Source of the DNA: JBBROS01 sp043748985
GTDB lineage: Bacteria; Pseudomonadota; Alphaproteobacteria; Acetobacterales; Acetobacteraceae
DNA length: 7,074 nt
NCBI GenBank assembly: GCA_043748985.1
Contig: JAYVEG010000025.1
Location: 1-7,074 of the forward strand
Direction of reading: 5' to 3'
The notes beneath the pieces were generated by a model, which had not been told where the DNA came from, did not search any database, and worked only from the letters and a program-made list of their open reading frames with translations. How positions within the stretch are numbered: the stretch's first letter is position 1; each line of letters starts with the position of its first letter. Positions 1 to 6,197 of this stretch are shown piece by piece. The position numbers and the translations under genes are program-made.

Positions 1-280
1 GGACGTAATGTCATCTCGCTCTAAACCGCATCAATGCACCAACGCCCGTCCAAACGACGCCGCAGCTTTTGTTGGCCTCGGAATACGCGTAGCCCGGCAC
101 GCTCCCGGCCGTCCGCCCCATCAAGCCATTGAGCTGCGGCCTCACCAGGTTCTTCGCCGTCGGACCCACCTAGTGGCAGGACCGGCATTGGTTGAATGCC
201 CGCTACCCCGGCGGCGCATCCTGAGCCACCGCCGCCCCGGTCCAAACCAAGCCTATCGCTATCGCCACAAGCCTGACCAT
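1..280 (-). pseudogene. Broken class I cytochrome c gene, running off the window edge
   Basis: Reading from the ATG at 280, the first 19 residues form a Sec signal peptide (MVRLVAIAIGLVWTGAAVA, then QD). The frame next hits TAG at 205-203 (codon 26). Without any frameshift it continues as RAFNQCRSCH, a CXXCH haem c motif at codons 32-36 (187-173). TAG follows at once at 172-170 (codon 37), then VGPTAKN, LNGLMGRTAGSVPGYAYSEANK and VVWT, all hallmarks of small periplasmic class I cytochromes c. A TGA at 13-11 (codon 90) interrupts the part leading to the Met-ligand region, which lies outside the window. The usual Gly-Pro after the haem motif is Arg-Pro (codons 47-48), also a sign of decay. An intact protein would carry electrons in the periplasm. 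The ATG is only two bases after the RND transporter stop, so it was probably the last gene of that operon. Sequencing error at three sites is possible but less likely than pseudogenisation. Confidence 0.8.
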
Positions 281-282
281 TC

Positions 283-3200
283 TCAATCGTTCCCTGTCAT
301 CACCGGCCCCGGCCGGACCGCCCGCGGCCGCTGCCGCCATTCTTCGAAGCGCTGGATCAGCACGAAGAAGCTGGGTACGAACAGCACCGCCAGCAGCGTG
401 CTCGCCAGCATCCCGCTGAACACCGTCATGCCCAAGCTCCGCCGCGCATTCGCACCCGCCCCCGTCGCGATCACCAGCGGCACGACGCCCAATATGAACG
501 CCAGCGACGTCATCACGATCGGCCGGAACCGCGACCGCGCCGCCTCGATCGCTGCATCCAGCACCGACAAGCCACCCGCCCGCAAATGCCGCGCCGCCTC
601 CACGATCAGGATCGCGTTCTTGGCCGACAACGCGATCAGCAGCACCAGCCCGATCTGCACATACAGGTTGTTCGCGATCCCCGCCGCCCCCAGCCCGATC
701 ACCGGCCCCAGCAGCGACAACGGCACCGACAACAGCACCGACAACGGCGCATACCAACTCTCGTACTGACCAGCCAACACGAGATACACCAGCAGCATCG
801 CCAGCCCGAACACGACGTACACCTGCGACCCCACCGCCTTCTCCTGGTACGACATCGCCGTCCAATCATACCCGGTGCCGTTCGGCAGCGACTGCGCCGC
901 CATCTGCTCCATCAATCCTATCGCCTGCCCTGAACTCGTCGCACCCGCCGGGCTGCCCACGATGCTGGCCGACGGATACAGGTTATAGAGCGTGATCAGG
1001 GACGGCCCCGCCGCCGGCGTCACCGACACCAGCGCGCTCAACGGCACCATCGCCCCATCGCGGCTCCGAACCGACAGCTTCGCGATGTCCTCCGGCCGCA
1101 ACCGGAACGCCGCATCCGCCTGCACATAGATTTGCAGCGTCCGCCCGAACTTCGTGAACTGGTCGACATACCCCGACCCCAGATACGTCCCCAAGACGCC
1201 GAATACGTCCCCAACCGACACCCGCAGGCTCTCGGCCTTCACCCGATCGACGCTCACATCCAGTTGCGGCGCCCCGGCCCGAAACGACGTCCGCAACCGC
1301 TGCAGTCCCGACTGCGTGCTCCCCACCTCGATCAGGTTCTGCGTCATTGCCTGCAGCCGCGCAAAGTCGAACGTTCCGTCCCGCAGTTCCGTCTGCATGG
1401 TGAATCCGCCCGCATTCCCGATCCCCTGAATGGGCGGTGGCACCAGCACGAACGCCTCCGCATCCGCCACCGCCTCCATCTTCCGCGTCAGCGCTGTATT
1501 GATGAACCGCGCCTCGCGACCTCCCTTCCGCTTCTCCCAATCCTCCAAAACCACATAAACCACCCCCGCATTGGCCAGTGGCGCGTTGTTGTCCAGCGCC
1601 GAAACCCCGCTGATCCCCACGACCGTCTCGACCCCCGCCTCCTCCTTCGCCAGCTGTGACACCTGGTCCAGCACCCGCTGCGTCCGCTCCAGCGACGCCC
1701 CCTCCGGCAACTGTACCGCGATCAGCAGGTAACCCTGATCCTCGATCGGCAGGAACGCCGTCGGAAGCTTGGAAATCCCCACCGCCCCAAGCGCAATCAG
1801 CAGCAGACTGATCCCCGCCATCCACCAGCTCGCCCGCGCCATCCGTCCGATCAGCCTGCAATACCCCCGCTCGATCGGGTCGTACACCCGATTGAACCCG
1901 CGATAGAACAGGTTCCGCTTCGCCGGCGGCGTCAACGGCCGCAGCCACAACGCGCACTGCGTCGGCTTCAACGTCGCCGCATTCACCGCCGAGATCACCG
2001 CCGTCGCCGCGATCACCAGCGCGAACTGCGCATACATCTTGCCCGTCAGCCCTGGCAAGAACGCCGCCGGCACGAACACCGCCATCAGCACCAGCGTGAT
2101 GCCCATGATCGGCCCCAGCAACTCCCCCATGGCCTTCACCGAGGCATCCCGCGACGACAGCCCGTGTTCCATGTGATGGATCACCCCCTCCACTACCACG
2201 ATCGCGTCGTCCACCACGATCCCGATCGCCAGGATGATCGCGAACAGCGTGCTCAGGTTGATGCTGAACCCCATTGCCGCCATCGCCGCAAACGTGCCGA
2301 TGATCGTCACCGGCACCGTCGTCGCCGGCACCAGCGTTGCCCGCCAGTCTTGCAAGAACACCAGGATCACCACGAGCACCAGCACAGCCGCCTCGACCAG
2401 CGTGTGATACACCTCGTTGATCGACGCCGACACGAACCCCGTCGTATCGAACGGCACGCTGTACGCAACCCCCGGCGGAAACGACCGCGCCAACTCCTTC
2501 ATCCGCACCTGCACGGCCCGCGCCACATCCAGCGCGTTGGCGCCCGGAGCCTGATAGATCCCTAAGCCCGCCGCCGGCGCCCCGTTCACATTGAAGCCCT
2601 GAGCATAGCTCTTGGCCCCCAGCTCCACCCGAGCCACATCCCGTACTCGTGTCAGTTTCCCGCCCGACCCGCTCGCCGCCCGCACCACGATGTCGGCGAA
2701 CTCCTCAGGGTCGTCGAACCGCCCGGCCACATTCACCGTGTATTGGAAATCCTGCCCTCCCGCCGTTGGCGGCATGCCGATCTGCCCCGCCGTTACCTGC
2801 CGTCTCTGCGCTTGGATCGCCGCTACCACGTCGCCCGGCACCAACCCCCGTGCCTGCAACTGCGCCGGATCCATCCAGATCCGCATTGCATACGACCCGG
2901 CCCCGAACACCGCGACATTCCCCACCCCCGGCAGCCGCGACAGCTCGTCCCGCAGCTTGATGGTCGCGTAGTTGCTGAGATACAGCCCGTCATTCGACCC
3001 GTCGGGCGACGTCAACGTCACGATCTGCAGGATCGCCGTGCTCTTCTTCTGCACCGTAACACCCTGCGACTGCACCCCCGGCGGCAAGGACCCGATCGCC
3101 GCCGAGACCCGGTTCTGCACCAGCACCTGCGCCACATCCAGATCCGTGCCGATATCGAACGTCACCGTCAGCGTGTAGCCGCCATCGCTGCTGCTGACCG

Positions 3201-3441
3201 ACTGCATGTACAGCATCCGCTCGACGCCATTCACCTGCTGCTCGATCGGCAGCGCGATCGTGTCGACGACCGTCTGCGCGCTCGCCCCGGGCATCCGCGC
3301 CGAAACCTGCACGGTCGGCGGCACCACGTCCGGATACTGCGACACCGGCAGTTTCACCAGCGACACGATGCCCAGAATGACCAGCACAACGCTCAGCACA
3401 TTCGCAAGCACCGGCCGATCGATGAAGAACGCTGCGATCAC
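283..3441 (-). CDS. RND multidrug efflux transporter, inner-membrane permease subunit (HAE1 / AcrB-MexB type)
   Basis: This is the proton-driven pump subunit of a tripartite efflux system, exporting hydrophobic or amphiphilic compounds from periplasm and inner membrane. It has 1052 residues, the normal length for HAE1 permeases. The start is GTG, supported by a Shine-Dalgarno eight bases upstream and by the family N-terminus MIAAFFIDRPVLANVLS (TM1 about 10-29). Two large periplasmic loops (about 30-340 and 560-870) each precede a helix bundle. Proton-relay residues are present: Asp411 and Asp412 in GIVVDDAIVVVEG (TM4), Lys941 in SAKNAILIVEAA (TM10) and Thr978, matching AcrB Asp407/Asp408/Lys940/Thr978. 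Typical family segments include LPVSQYPDVVPP, the GGF motif near 678 and FGRTLQIYVQAD near 765. The sequence looks intact. It follows the adaptor gene by 73 bases. No outer-membrane channel gene is nearby, so it presumably uses a TolC-like protein encoded elsewhere. Substrates cannot be read from the sequence. Confidence 0.97.
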   Translation of the reverse strand: MIAAFFIDRPVLANVLSVVLVILGIVSLVKLPVSQYPDVVPPTVQVSARMPGASAQTVVDTIALPIEQQVNGVERMLYMQSVSSSDGGYTLTVTFDIGTDLDVAQVLVQNRVSAAIGSLPPGVQSQGVTVQKKSTAILQIVTLTSPDGSNDGLYLSNYATIKLRDELSRLPGVGNVAVFGAGSYAMRIWMDPAQLQARGLVPGDVVAAIQAQRRQVTAGQIGMPPTAGGQDFQYTVNVAGRFDDPEEFADIVVRAASGSGGKLTRVRDVARVELGAKSYAQGFNVNGAPAAGLGIYQAPGANALDVARAVQVRMKELARSFPPGVAYSVPFDTTGFVSASINEVYHTLVEAAVLVLVVILVFLQDWRATLVPATTVPVTIIGTFAAMAAMGFSINLSTLFAIILAIGIVVDDAIVVVEGVIHHMEHGLSSRDASVKAMGELLGPIMGITLVLMAVFVPAAFLPGLTGKMYAQFALVIAATAVISAVNAATLKPTQCALWLRPLTPPAKRNLFYRGFNRVYDPIERGYCRLIGRMARASWWMAGISLLLIALGAVGISKLPTAFLPIEDQGYLLIAVQLPEGASLERTQRVLDQVSQLAKEEAGVETVVGISGVSALDNNAPLANAGVVYVVLEDWEKRKGGREARFINTALTRKMEAVADAEAFVLVPPPIQGIGNAGGFTMQTELRDGTFDFARLQAMTQNLIEVGSTQSGLQRLRTSFRAGAPQLDVSVDRVKAESLRVSVGDVFGVLGTYLGSGYVDQFTKFGRTLQIYVQADAAFRLRPEDIAKLSVRSRDGAMVPLSALVSVTPAAGPSLITLYNLYPSASIVGSPAGATSSGQAIGLMEQMAAQSLPNGTGYDWTAMSYQEKAVGSQVYVVFGLAMLLVYLVLAGQYESWYAPLSVLLSVPLSLLGPVIGLGAAGIANNLYVQIGLVLLIALSAKNAILIVEAARHLRAGGLSVLDAAIEAARSRFRPIVMTSLAFILGVVPLVIATGAGANARRSLGMTVFSGMLASTLLAVLFVPSFFVLIQRFEEWRQRPRAVRPGPVMTGND

Positions 3442-3446
3442 TGCCG

Positions 3447-3480
3447 CTTCTCCCGCTTACGGGAGAAGGGCGGGATGAGG
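3447..3480. repeat. REP-like extragenic palindrome between adaptor and pump genes
   Basis: On the plus strand cttctcccg (3447-3455) and cgggagaag (3460-3468) form a perfect 9-bp stem around the 4-base loop ctta. The stem is followed by ggcgggatgagg (3469-3480). A CTTCTCCCG-loop-CGGGAGAAG stem with a nearby GGATGAGG tail resembles palindromic repeats scattered between genes in many high-GC proteobacteria; that assignment is from memory, not from a search. No T-run follows the stem in either direction, so it does not look like an intrinsic terminator. In the mRNA its 3' arm overlaps the ribosome-binding site of the transporter gene. Confidence 0.65.
3450..3454 (-). promoter_or_regulatory. Shine-Dalgarno of the RND transporter, buried in a hairpin arm
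   Basis: The coding strand reads GGGAG, then AAGCGGCA (eight bases), then the GTG start at 3441. This good match to the anti-Shine-Dalgarno sequence supports the GTG start. The same bases form the 3' arm of the 9-bp stem at 3447-3468, so the folded RNA would hide the site from the ribosome. Confidence 0.6.
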
Positions 3481-3514
3481 ATGGTAGCCACAAGCGCCAA
3501 CCGCCGGTCCTGCA

Positions 3515-4690
3515 TCACGGCCCCGGCCTAATAACAGCCGCCTCCACCTGCACCTTGAGACCCGCCACCGCCCGCTGGTTACCCGAGACGATCACCCTGT
3601 CCTCCGCCTCGAGCCCCGACTCGATCACCCGTAATCCCCGAGCCAGCGGCCCAGCCTTGACCCGGCGCTGCTCCACCACGTCGTCCTCGTTGACGACTAG
3701 CGCATACCGCCCCCCCAGATCGTTCCCCAACACCGCATCCGGCACCATCAGCGCCCCCATTTGCGTCCGTAGAGCCACGCGCATGCGCACGAACATCCCC
3801 GGCAACACCGTCCGGTCCGTGTTCGCCAGCACGCCACGCACCAGCAGCGTCCCCGTCGTCGGGTCTAGCCCGGGCGCGATGTAATCCAGCGTTCCCCGAT
3901 GCGGATACCCATCTTCGTTGGCCAGACCCACCTCGATCGGCACCTTCGACAAATCCACTTCGCCCCGCCCGGCCCGGGCCAAGGCCGTCCGGATCTGCAG
4001 CACGTCCCGCTCGCCCAGATTGAATGTCACATAAATGGGATCGAGCTGAACGACGCTCGCCAGCTTCGTCGCCCCGCTTAGGCCCACCAGATCGCCCACC
4101 GACGCCAGATGCGCCGACGCGACCCCGTCGAACGGCGCGGTCACATGCGTATAGGACAGGTTGATCGCCGCCAGTTGCATGTCCGCGCGGGCCTTCTCGA
4201 CATCGGCCTGCGCCGTGTCGCGCTTGGCCTTCGCCTGATCGACCGTCGCGCGGGACGAGAAGTTGCTCGCCCCGAGCTGCGATTGCCGCCCCAGCTCCGC
4301 ATCGTTGGCGGTAAAGGTCGCGGCGGCACTGGCCAGCGCCGCCTGCGCCTGGATCAGCTTGGCCTGATACGGAGCGGGCTCGATAACGAACAGGGTGTCA
4401 CCCTTCTTCACGGCCGCGCCGTCATTATACCTCACCTCGAACAGGTAGCCCGGCACCCGCGCCACCACATCGATCATGTTCACCGCACTGGCGCTGCCGG
4501 TTGCCTCCAGCGATCGCACGAAATCCTGCTTCAGCGGCACCGAAACGCCCACCTTCGGCGGCGGCGGCGGCTTGAAGCTGTTCTCCTCCTTGCAGCCCCC
4601 CAGGCCGCCTGCAATCGCCGCGAGCGTAACCAAGTCTGCGACCCGAAGCTGGAACACCGCCGCTCCCATGCTTACCATATCTCTTTTCAA
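3515..4690 (-). CDS. RND efflux periplasmic adaptor (membrane fusion protein), lipoprotein
   Basis: This protein bridges the RND permease and an outer-membrane channel in the periplasm. It has 391 residues. A hydrophobic stretch ends in a lipobox LGGC with Cys33, followed by Lys, which fits a lipid anchor; a run of five prolines (41-45) forms a linker. The first half of the barrel-sandwich (lipoyl) domain is about 72-110 (VVARVPGYLFEVRYNDGA, VKKGDTLFVIEPAPY). An Ala/Gln-rich helical hairpin spans about 106-178, and the second lipoyl half is about 180-215 (YTHVTAPFDGV, VGDLV). Beta-barrel (DPIYVTFNLGE; PGLDPTTGTLLVRG) and membrane-proximal domains follow. The TTG start at 4690 is chosen because GAGG lies five bases upstream. 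ATG at 4678 or 4669 are alternatives with weaker sites that leave the lipobox intact. The signal peptide is slightly unusual, with Arg16 and Asp19 near its core. It lies 21 bases after the OmpW gene and upstream of its cognate permease. Confidence 0.95.
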   Translation of the reverse strand: MKRDMVSMGAAVFQLRVADLVTLAAIAGGLGGCKEENSFKPPPPPKVGVSVPLKQDFVRSLEATGSASAVNMIDVVARVPGYLFEVRYNDGAAVKKGDTLFVIEPAPYQAKLIQAQAALASAAATFTANDAELGRQSQLGASNFSSRATVDQAKAKRDTAQADVEKARADMQLAAINLSYTHVTAPFDGVASAHLASVGDLVGLSGATKLASVVQLDPIYVTFNLGERDVLQIRTALARAGRGEVDLSKVPIEVGLANEDGYPHRGTLDYIAPGLDPTTGTLLVRGVLANTDRTVLPGMFVRMRVALRTQMGALMVPDAVLGNDLGGRYALVVNEDDVVEQRRVKAGPLARGLRVIESGLEAEDRVIVSGNQRAVAGLKVQVEAAVIRPGP

Positions 4691-4695
4691 ATCAA

Positions 4696-4699
4696 CCTC
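4696..4699 (-). promoter_or_regulatory. Ribosome-binding site supporting the TTG start of the adaptor gene
   Basis: GAGG on the coding strand ends five bases before TTG at 4690. The nearest ATG (4678) has only AAAAGAG with about two bases of spacing. The site therefore favours the rarer TTG codon as the start. Confidence 0.45.
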
Positions 4700-4711
4700 G
4701 CACGAACCGAC

Positions 4712-5371
4712 CTAGAAACGGTACCCAACTCCGATCCCGAAGATCGTGGGATCGAGGCTGACCTTCGCCTGAACCGGCGTCCGGGGCGGATGCGGCGAAT
4801 AGGCCACCGTCGTCACCAGCAACTGCTTGACGTCGACGTTCATGACGAACGGCCCATGGACATACAAATCCACGCCCGCCTGGAACACGACGCCCACGTT
4901 GCTGCTGAAGTAGAGCGTGTCCACCAGTGTACCGCCGGGCCGCGCGTTGGTCAGCACCGCGGCCGTGGGCCCGACGCCGAAATACGGCCGGAACCAGCCC
5001 TCGGACATGACATGGTATTGCAAGGTGACGCTCGGAACGATCAGCCGGGCACTGCCCACCGGTACCACCCCGGCGCTGCTGCCCTGCAGGGTAAACGCAT
5101 GGTGGCTGGTGGATGCACCCAGCCCGATCGCGAAGTGCGGCGTCAGGAACCAGGACAGATCGGCATCCACCCCGGCGGAACTCGTGCTATCCCAGCGCCC
5201 GCCCAGCTTGGTGATTACGCTGGCCGTGTCCTGCGGCACGACGCCCACGGCGCGAACGCGAACGACAACCTCGTTCAGAGTGCCCTGCGCCGATGCAGGG
5301 GGTGCAACCAGGGCGTGGATCGCCGGGGCGAGCCCGACGATGACGCAACGCGACAACGTGCCCCTCAACAC
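4712..5371 (-). CDS. OmpW-family outer-membrane beta-barrel protein
   Basis: This is a small eight-stranded outer-membrane barrel, 219 residues, the usual OmpW size. OmpW relatives are thought to pass small hydrophobic compounds and are often stress-responsive; the substrate here is unknown. A Sec signal peptide ends near residue 28 (ALVAPPASA, then QG). Family signatures follow: VVVRVRAVGVVPQD at the first strand, DADLSWFLTPHFAIGLG at 69-85, PSVTLQYHV at 113-121, FRPYFGVGP at 127-135, QAGVDLYVHGPFVMNVDVK at 164-182, and the C-terminal FGIGVGYRF with terminal Phe for barrel-assembly recognition. The GTG at 5371 overlaps the kinase stop by seven bases. A TTG at 5356 preceded by GAGGGG (5366-5361, four bases away) is a credible alternative that still leaves a complete signal peptide. 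The gene ends with TAG, and the adaptor start is in the same frame seven codons later. It cannot replace a TolC-type channel. Confidence 0.93.
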   Translation of the reverse strand: MLRGTLSRCVIVGLAPAIHALVAPPASAQGTLNEVVVRVRAVGVVPQDTASVITKLGGRWDSTSSAGVDADLSWFLTPHFAIGLGASTSHHAFTLQGSSAGVVPVGSARLIVPSVTLQYHVMSEGWFRPYFGVGPTAAVLTNARPGGTLVDTLYFSSNVGVVFQAGVDLYVHGPFVMNVDVKQLLVTTVAYSPHPPRTPVQAKVSLDPTIFGIGVGYRF

Positions 5372-5808
5372 GGCACAATCAGCTGCTTGGCGACCAGCAA
5401 TCGGTTCCGCCCCTCGCTCCGGCTATATTCCATCGAGTCACTCATCTCCCCCACAATGAACAGTCCGAGTCCGCCAACTTCGCGGTCTTCCAGGTCGGTA
5501 TCCAGATCCGGCGGATCGCTTCGCGTCGGGTCGAACGCCACGCCATCGTCGCTGGCCATCAGCAGCAAGCGACCACCGGGCTCGATGGTCAGCGTGATCT
5601 CGAACACATGGTCTTCGTCATTCGGCCAGGCCGCCTTGATGATGTTGGACGCGATCTCATCCAGCATGATCATGACCTGCATGGTGTCGCCAGGCACCAC
5701 GGCGTGCGCGGCGAGGAACTCCTCGACCACGTCCATTTCGGCCGGCAGCTCCGCGATCCGGTTCGGGATCGTCAGCATCAGCACGGCGGTGTCCGCGGCC
5801 GGCATCAT
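5365..5808 (-). CDS. Anti-sigma factor serine kinase-like ATP-binding protein (RsbW/SpoIIAB type, GHKL fold)
   Basis: This is a cytoplasmic partner-switch protein of 147 residues. Proteins of this family bind and inhibit a sigma factor or other target, and use ATP to phosphorylate a STAS antagonist on Ser. The Bergerat ATP-binding elements are visible: N box LDEIASNIIKAAW at 49-61 (Glu51 and Asn55, the presumed catalytic base and Mg ligand), G1 box SDDGVAFDP at 86-94 (Asp88, Gly89), and G2 box VGGLGLFIVGEM at 111-122. No sensor domain or membrane segment is present, and the length suits a stand-alone anti-sigma kinase. ATG at 5808 overlaps the STAS stop as ATGA, with a second ATG directly after it. 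No Shine-Dalgarno precedes it (GTCCCCGCCTGG), so translation is probably coupled to the STAS gene. No sigma factor gene lies in the window, so the protein it controls is unknown. Confidence 0.92.
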   Translation of the reverse strand: MMPAADTAVLMLTIPNRIAELPAEMDVVEEFLAAHAVVPGDTMQVMIMLDEIASNIIKAAWPNDEDHVFEITLTIEPGGRLLLMASDDGVAFDPTRSDPPDLDTDLEDREVGGLGLFIVGEMSDSMEYSRSEGRNRLLVAKQLIVPC

Positions 5809-6149
5809 CCAGGCGGGGACACGGACGCGACCGCCGCCACTTCATGGTCGAATAGCGCGATGATGCGGGCAAAACCCGACATCTCGAACACGTGGTGGAC
5901 CGGCTTGGCCATGCCGAAGATCGCAAATCCACCCTGCTGCGCCCGGGTCTGCTTGGCCGCCAGCAACACTACGCGCAGACCGGCGGACGACACGTAATCC
6001 ACCTGCGTGAAATCCAGCACCACCCGGTTCGCGCCGGGCCCGATGGTCTTCAGCACCGCCGCCTCGAACGCCGTGCTCGTCCCGCTGTCCAACCGGCCCT
6101 TGATGCGGAAAACCTGCACTTCGCCAACACTCGTCCGTTCCACTTCCAT
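5805..6149 (-). CDS. STAS-domain anti-sigma factor antagonist (RsbV/SpoIIAA type)
   Basis: This is a small cytoplasmic STAS protein of 114 residues from the ATG at 6149. In partner switching the unphosphorylated form captures the anti-sigma kinase and frees its target; phosphorylation by the kinase reverses this and a PP2C phosphatase restores it. The fold signature is clear: VFRIKGRLDSGTS near the N-terminus, RVVLDFTQVDYVSSAGLRVV in the middle, then FAIFGMAKPVHHVFEMSGF and IIALFD. The phosphoacceptor should be one of the two serines in YVSSAGLR. The ATG at 6149 is preferred because AGGAAG lies seven bases upstream (6162-6157). A TTG at 6152 would add one residue. The ATG shares its A with the phosphatase TGA, and the gene's 3' end overlaps the kinase start, so all three proteins are likely made together. 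Confidence 0.93.
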   Translation of the reverse strand: MEVERTSVGEVQVFRIKGRLDSGTSTAFEAAVLKTIGPGANRVVLDFTQVDYVSSAGLRVVLLAAKQTRAQQGGFAIFGMAKPVHHVFEMSGFARIIALFDHEVAAVASVSPPG

Positions 6150-6197
6150 CAAGCCGCTTCCTGCCCCGTTGCGTCCGCCGTCATTAATACACTCCCC
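6149..6197 (-). promoter_or_regulatory. Strong internal ribosome-binding site with an 11-codon in-frame mini-ORF at the phosphatase 3' end
   Basis: On the coding strand GGGGAG (6197-6192) is followed by TGTATTA and an ATG at 6184, an ideal Shine-Dalgarno spacing of seven. The ATG is in frame with the phosphatase and would give MTADATGQEAA, ending at the TGA that overlaps the STAS start. Ribosomes loading here would finish on the STAS start codon. Whether the site is used, or is chance within an AT-rich patch, cannot be told from sequence. Confidence 0.3.

Noticed and set aside
1..205. Amber reassignment or suppression rescuing the cytochrome c
   Set aside because: The OmpW gene uses TAG directly after its conserved C-terminal Phe, the cytochrome also carries a TGA, and a conserved Gly has become Arg. 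Decay explains all of these together.
715..750. Three tandem copies of a 12-base unit (cgacaacggcac and variants)
   Set aside because: They encode the repetitive helix SVLLSVPLSLLG, which is normal in this part of HAE1 transporters, so the repetition follows from protein sequence and codon bias.
203..865. A minus-strand open frame ending in MVRLVAIAIGLVWTGAAVAQ
   Set aside because: Most of it is an out-of-frame reading of the transporter 3' end. Only the last 25 codons are meaningful, and they are the signal peptide of the broken cytochrome c starting at 280.
1183..1214. Direct repeat atacgtccccaa, two copies 20 bases apart
   Set aside because: The copies fall in different reading frames of a segment (GDVFGVLGTYLG) that aligns with the family without insertion, so it is chance similarity.
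983..1957. A 324-codon minus-strand open frame inside the RND transporter
   Set aside because: It is a frame-shifted shadow of the transporter, with Gly/Ala/Arg-rich low-complexity translation and no family motif.
3447..3468. The palindrome as a Rho-independent terminator after the adaptor gene
   Set aside because: No T-run follows the stem on either strand, and the pump gene begins five bases beyond it.
4109..5863. A 584-codon open frame on the plus strand across the adaptor, OmpW and kinase genes
   Set aside because: It is antisense to three genes with clear family signatures, and its translation is rich in Arg, His, Pro and Gly with no recognisable domain. Long antisense frames are expected in GC-rich coding DNA.
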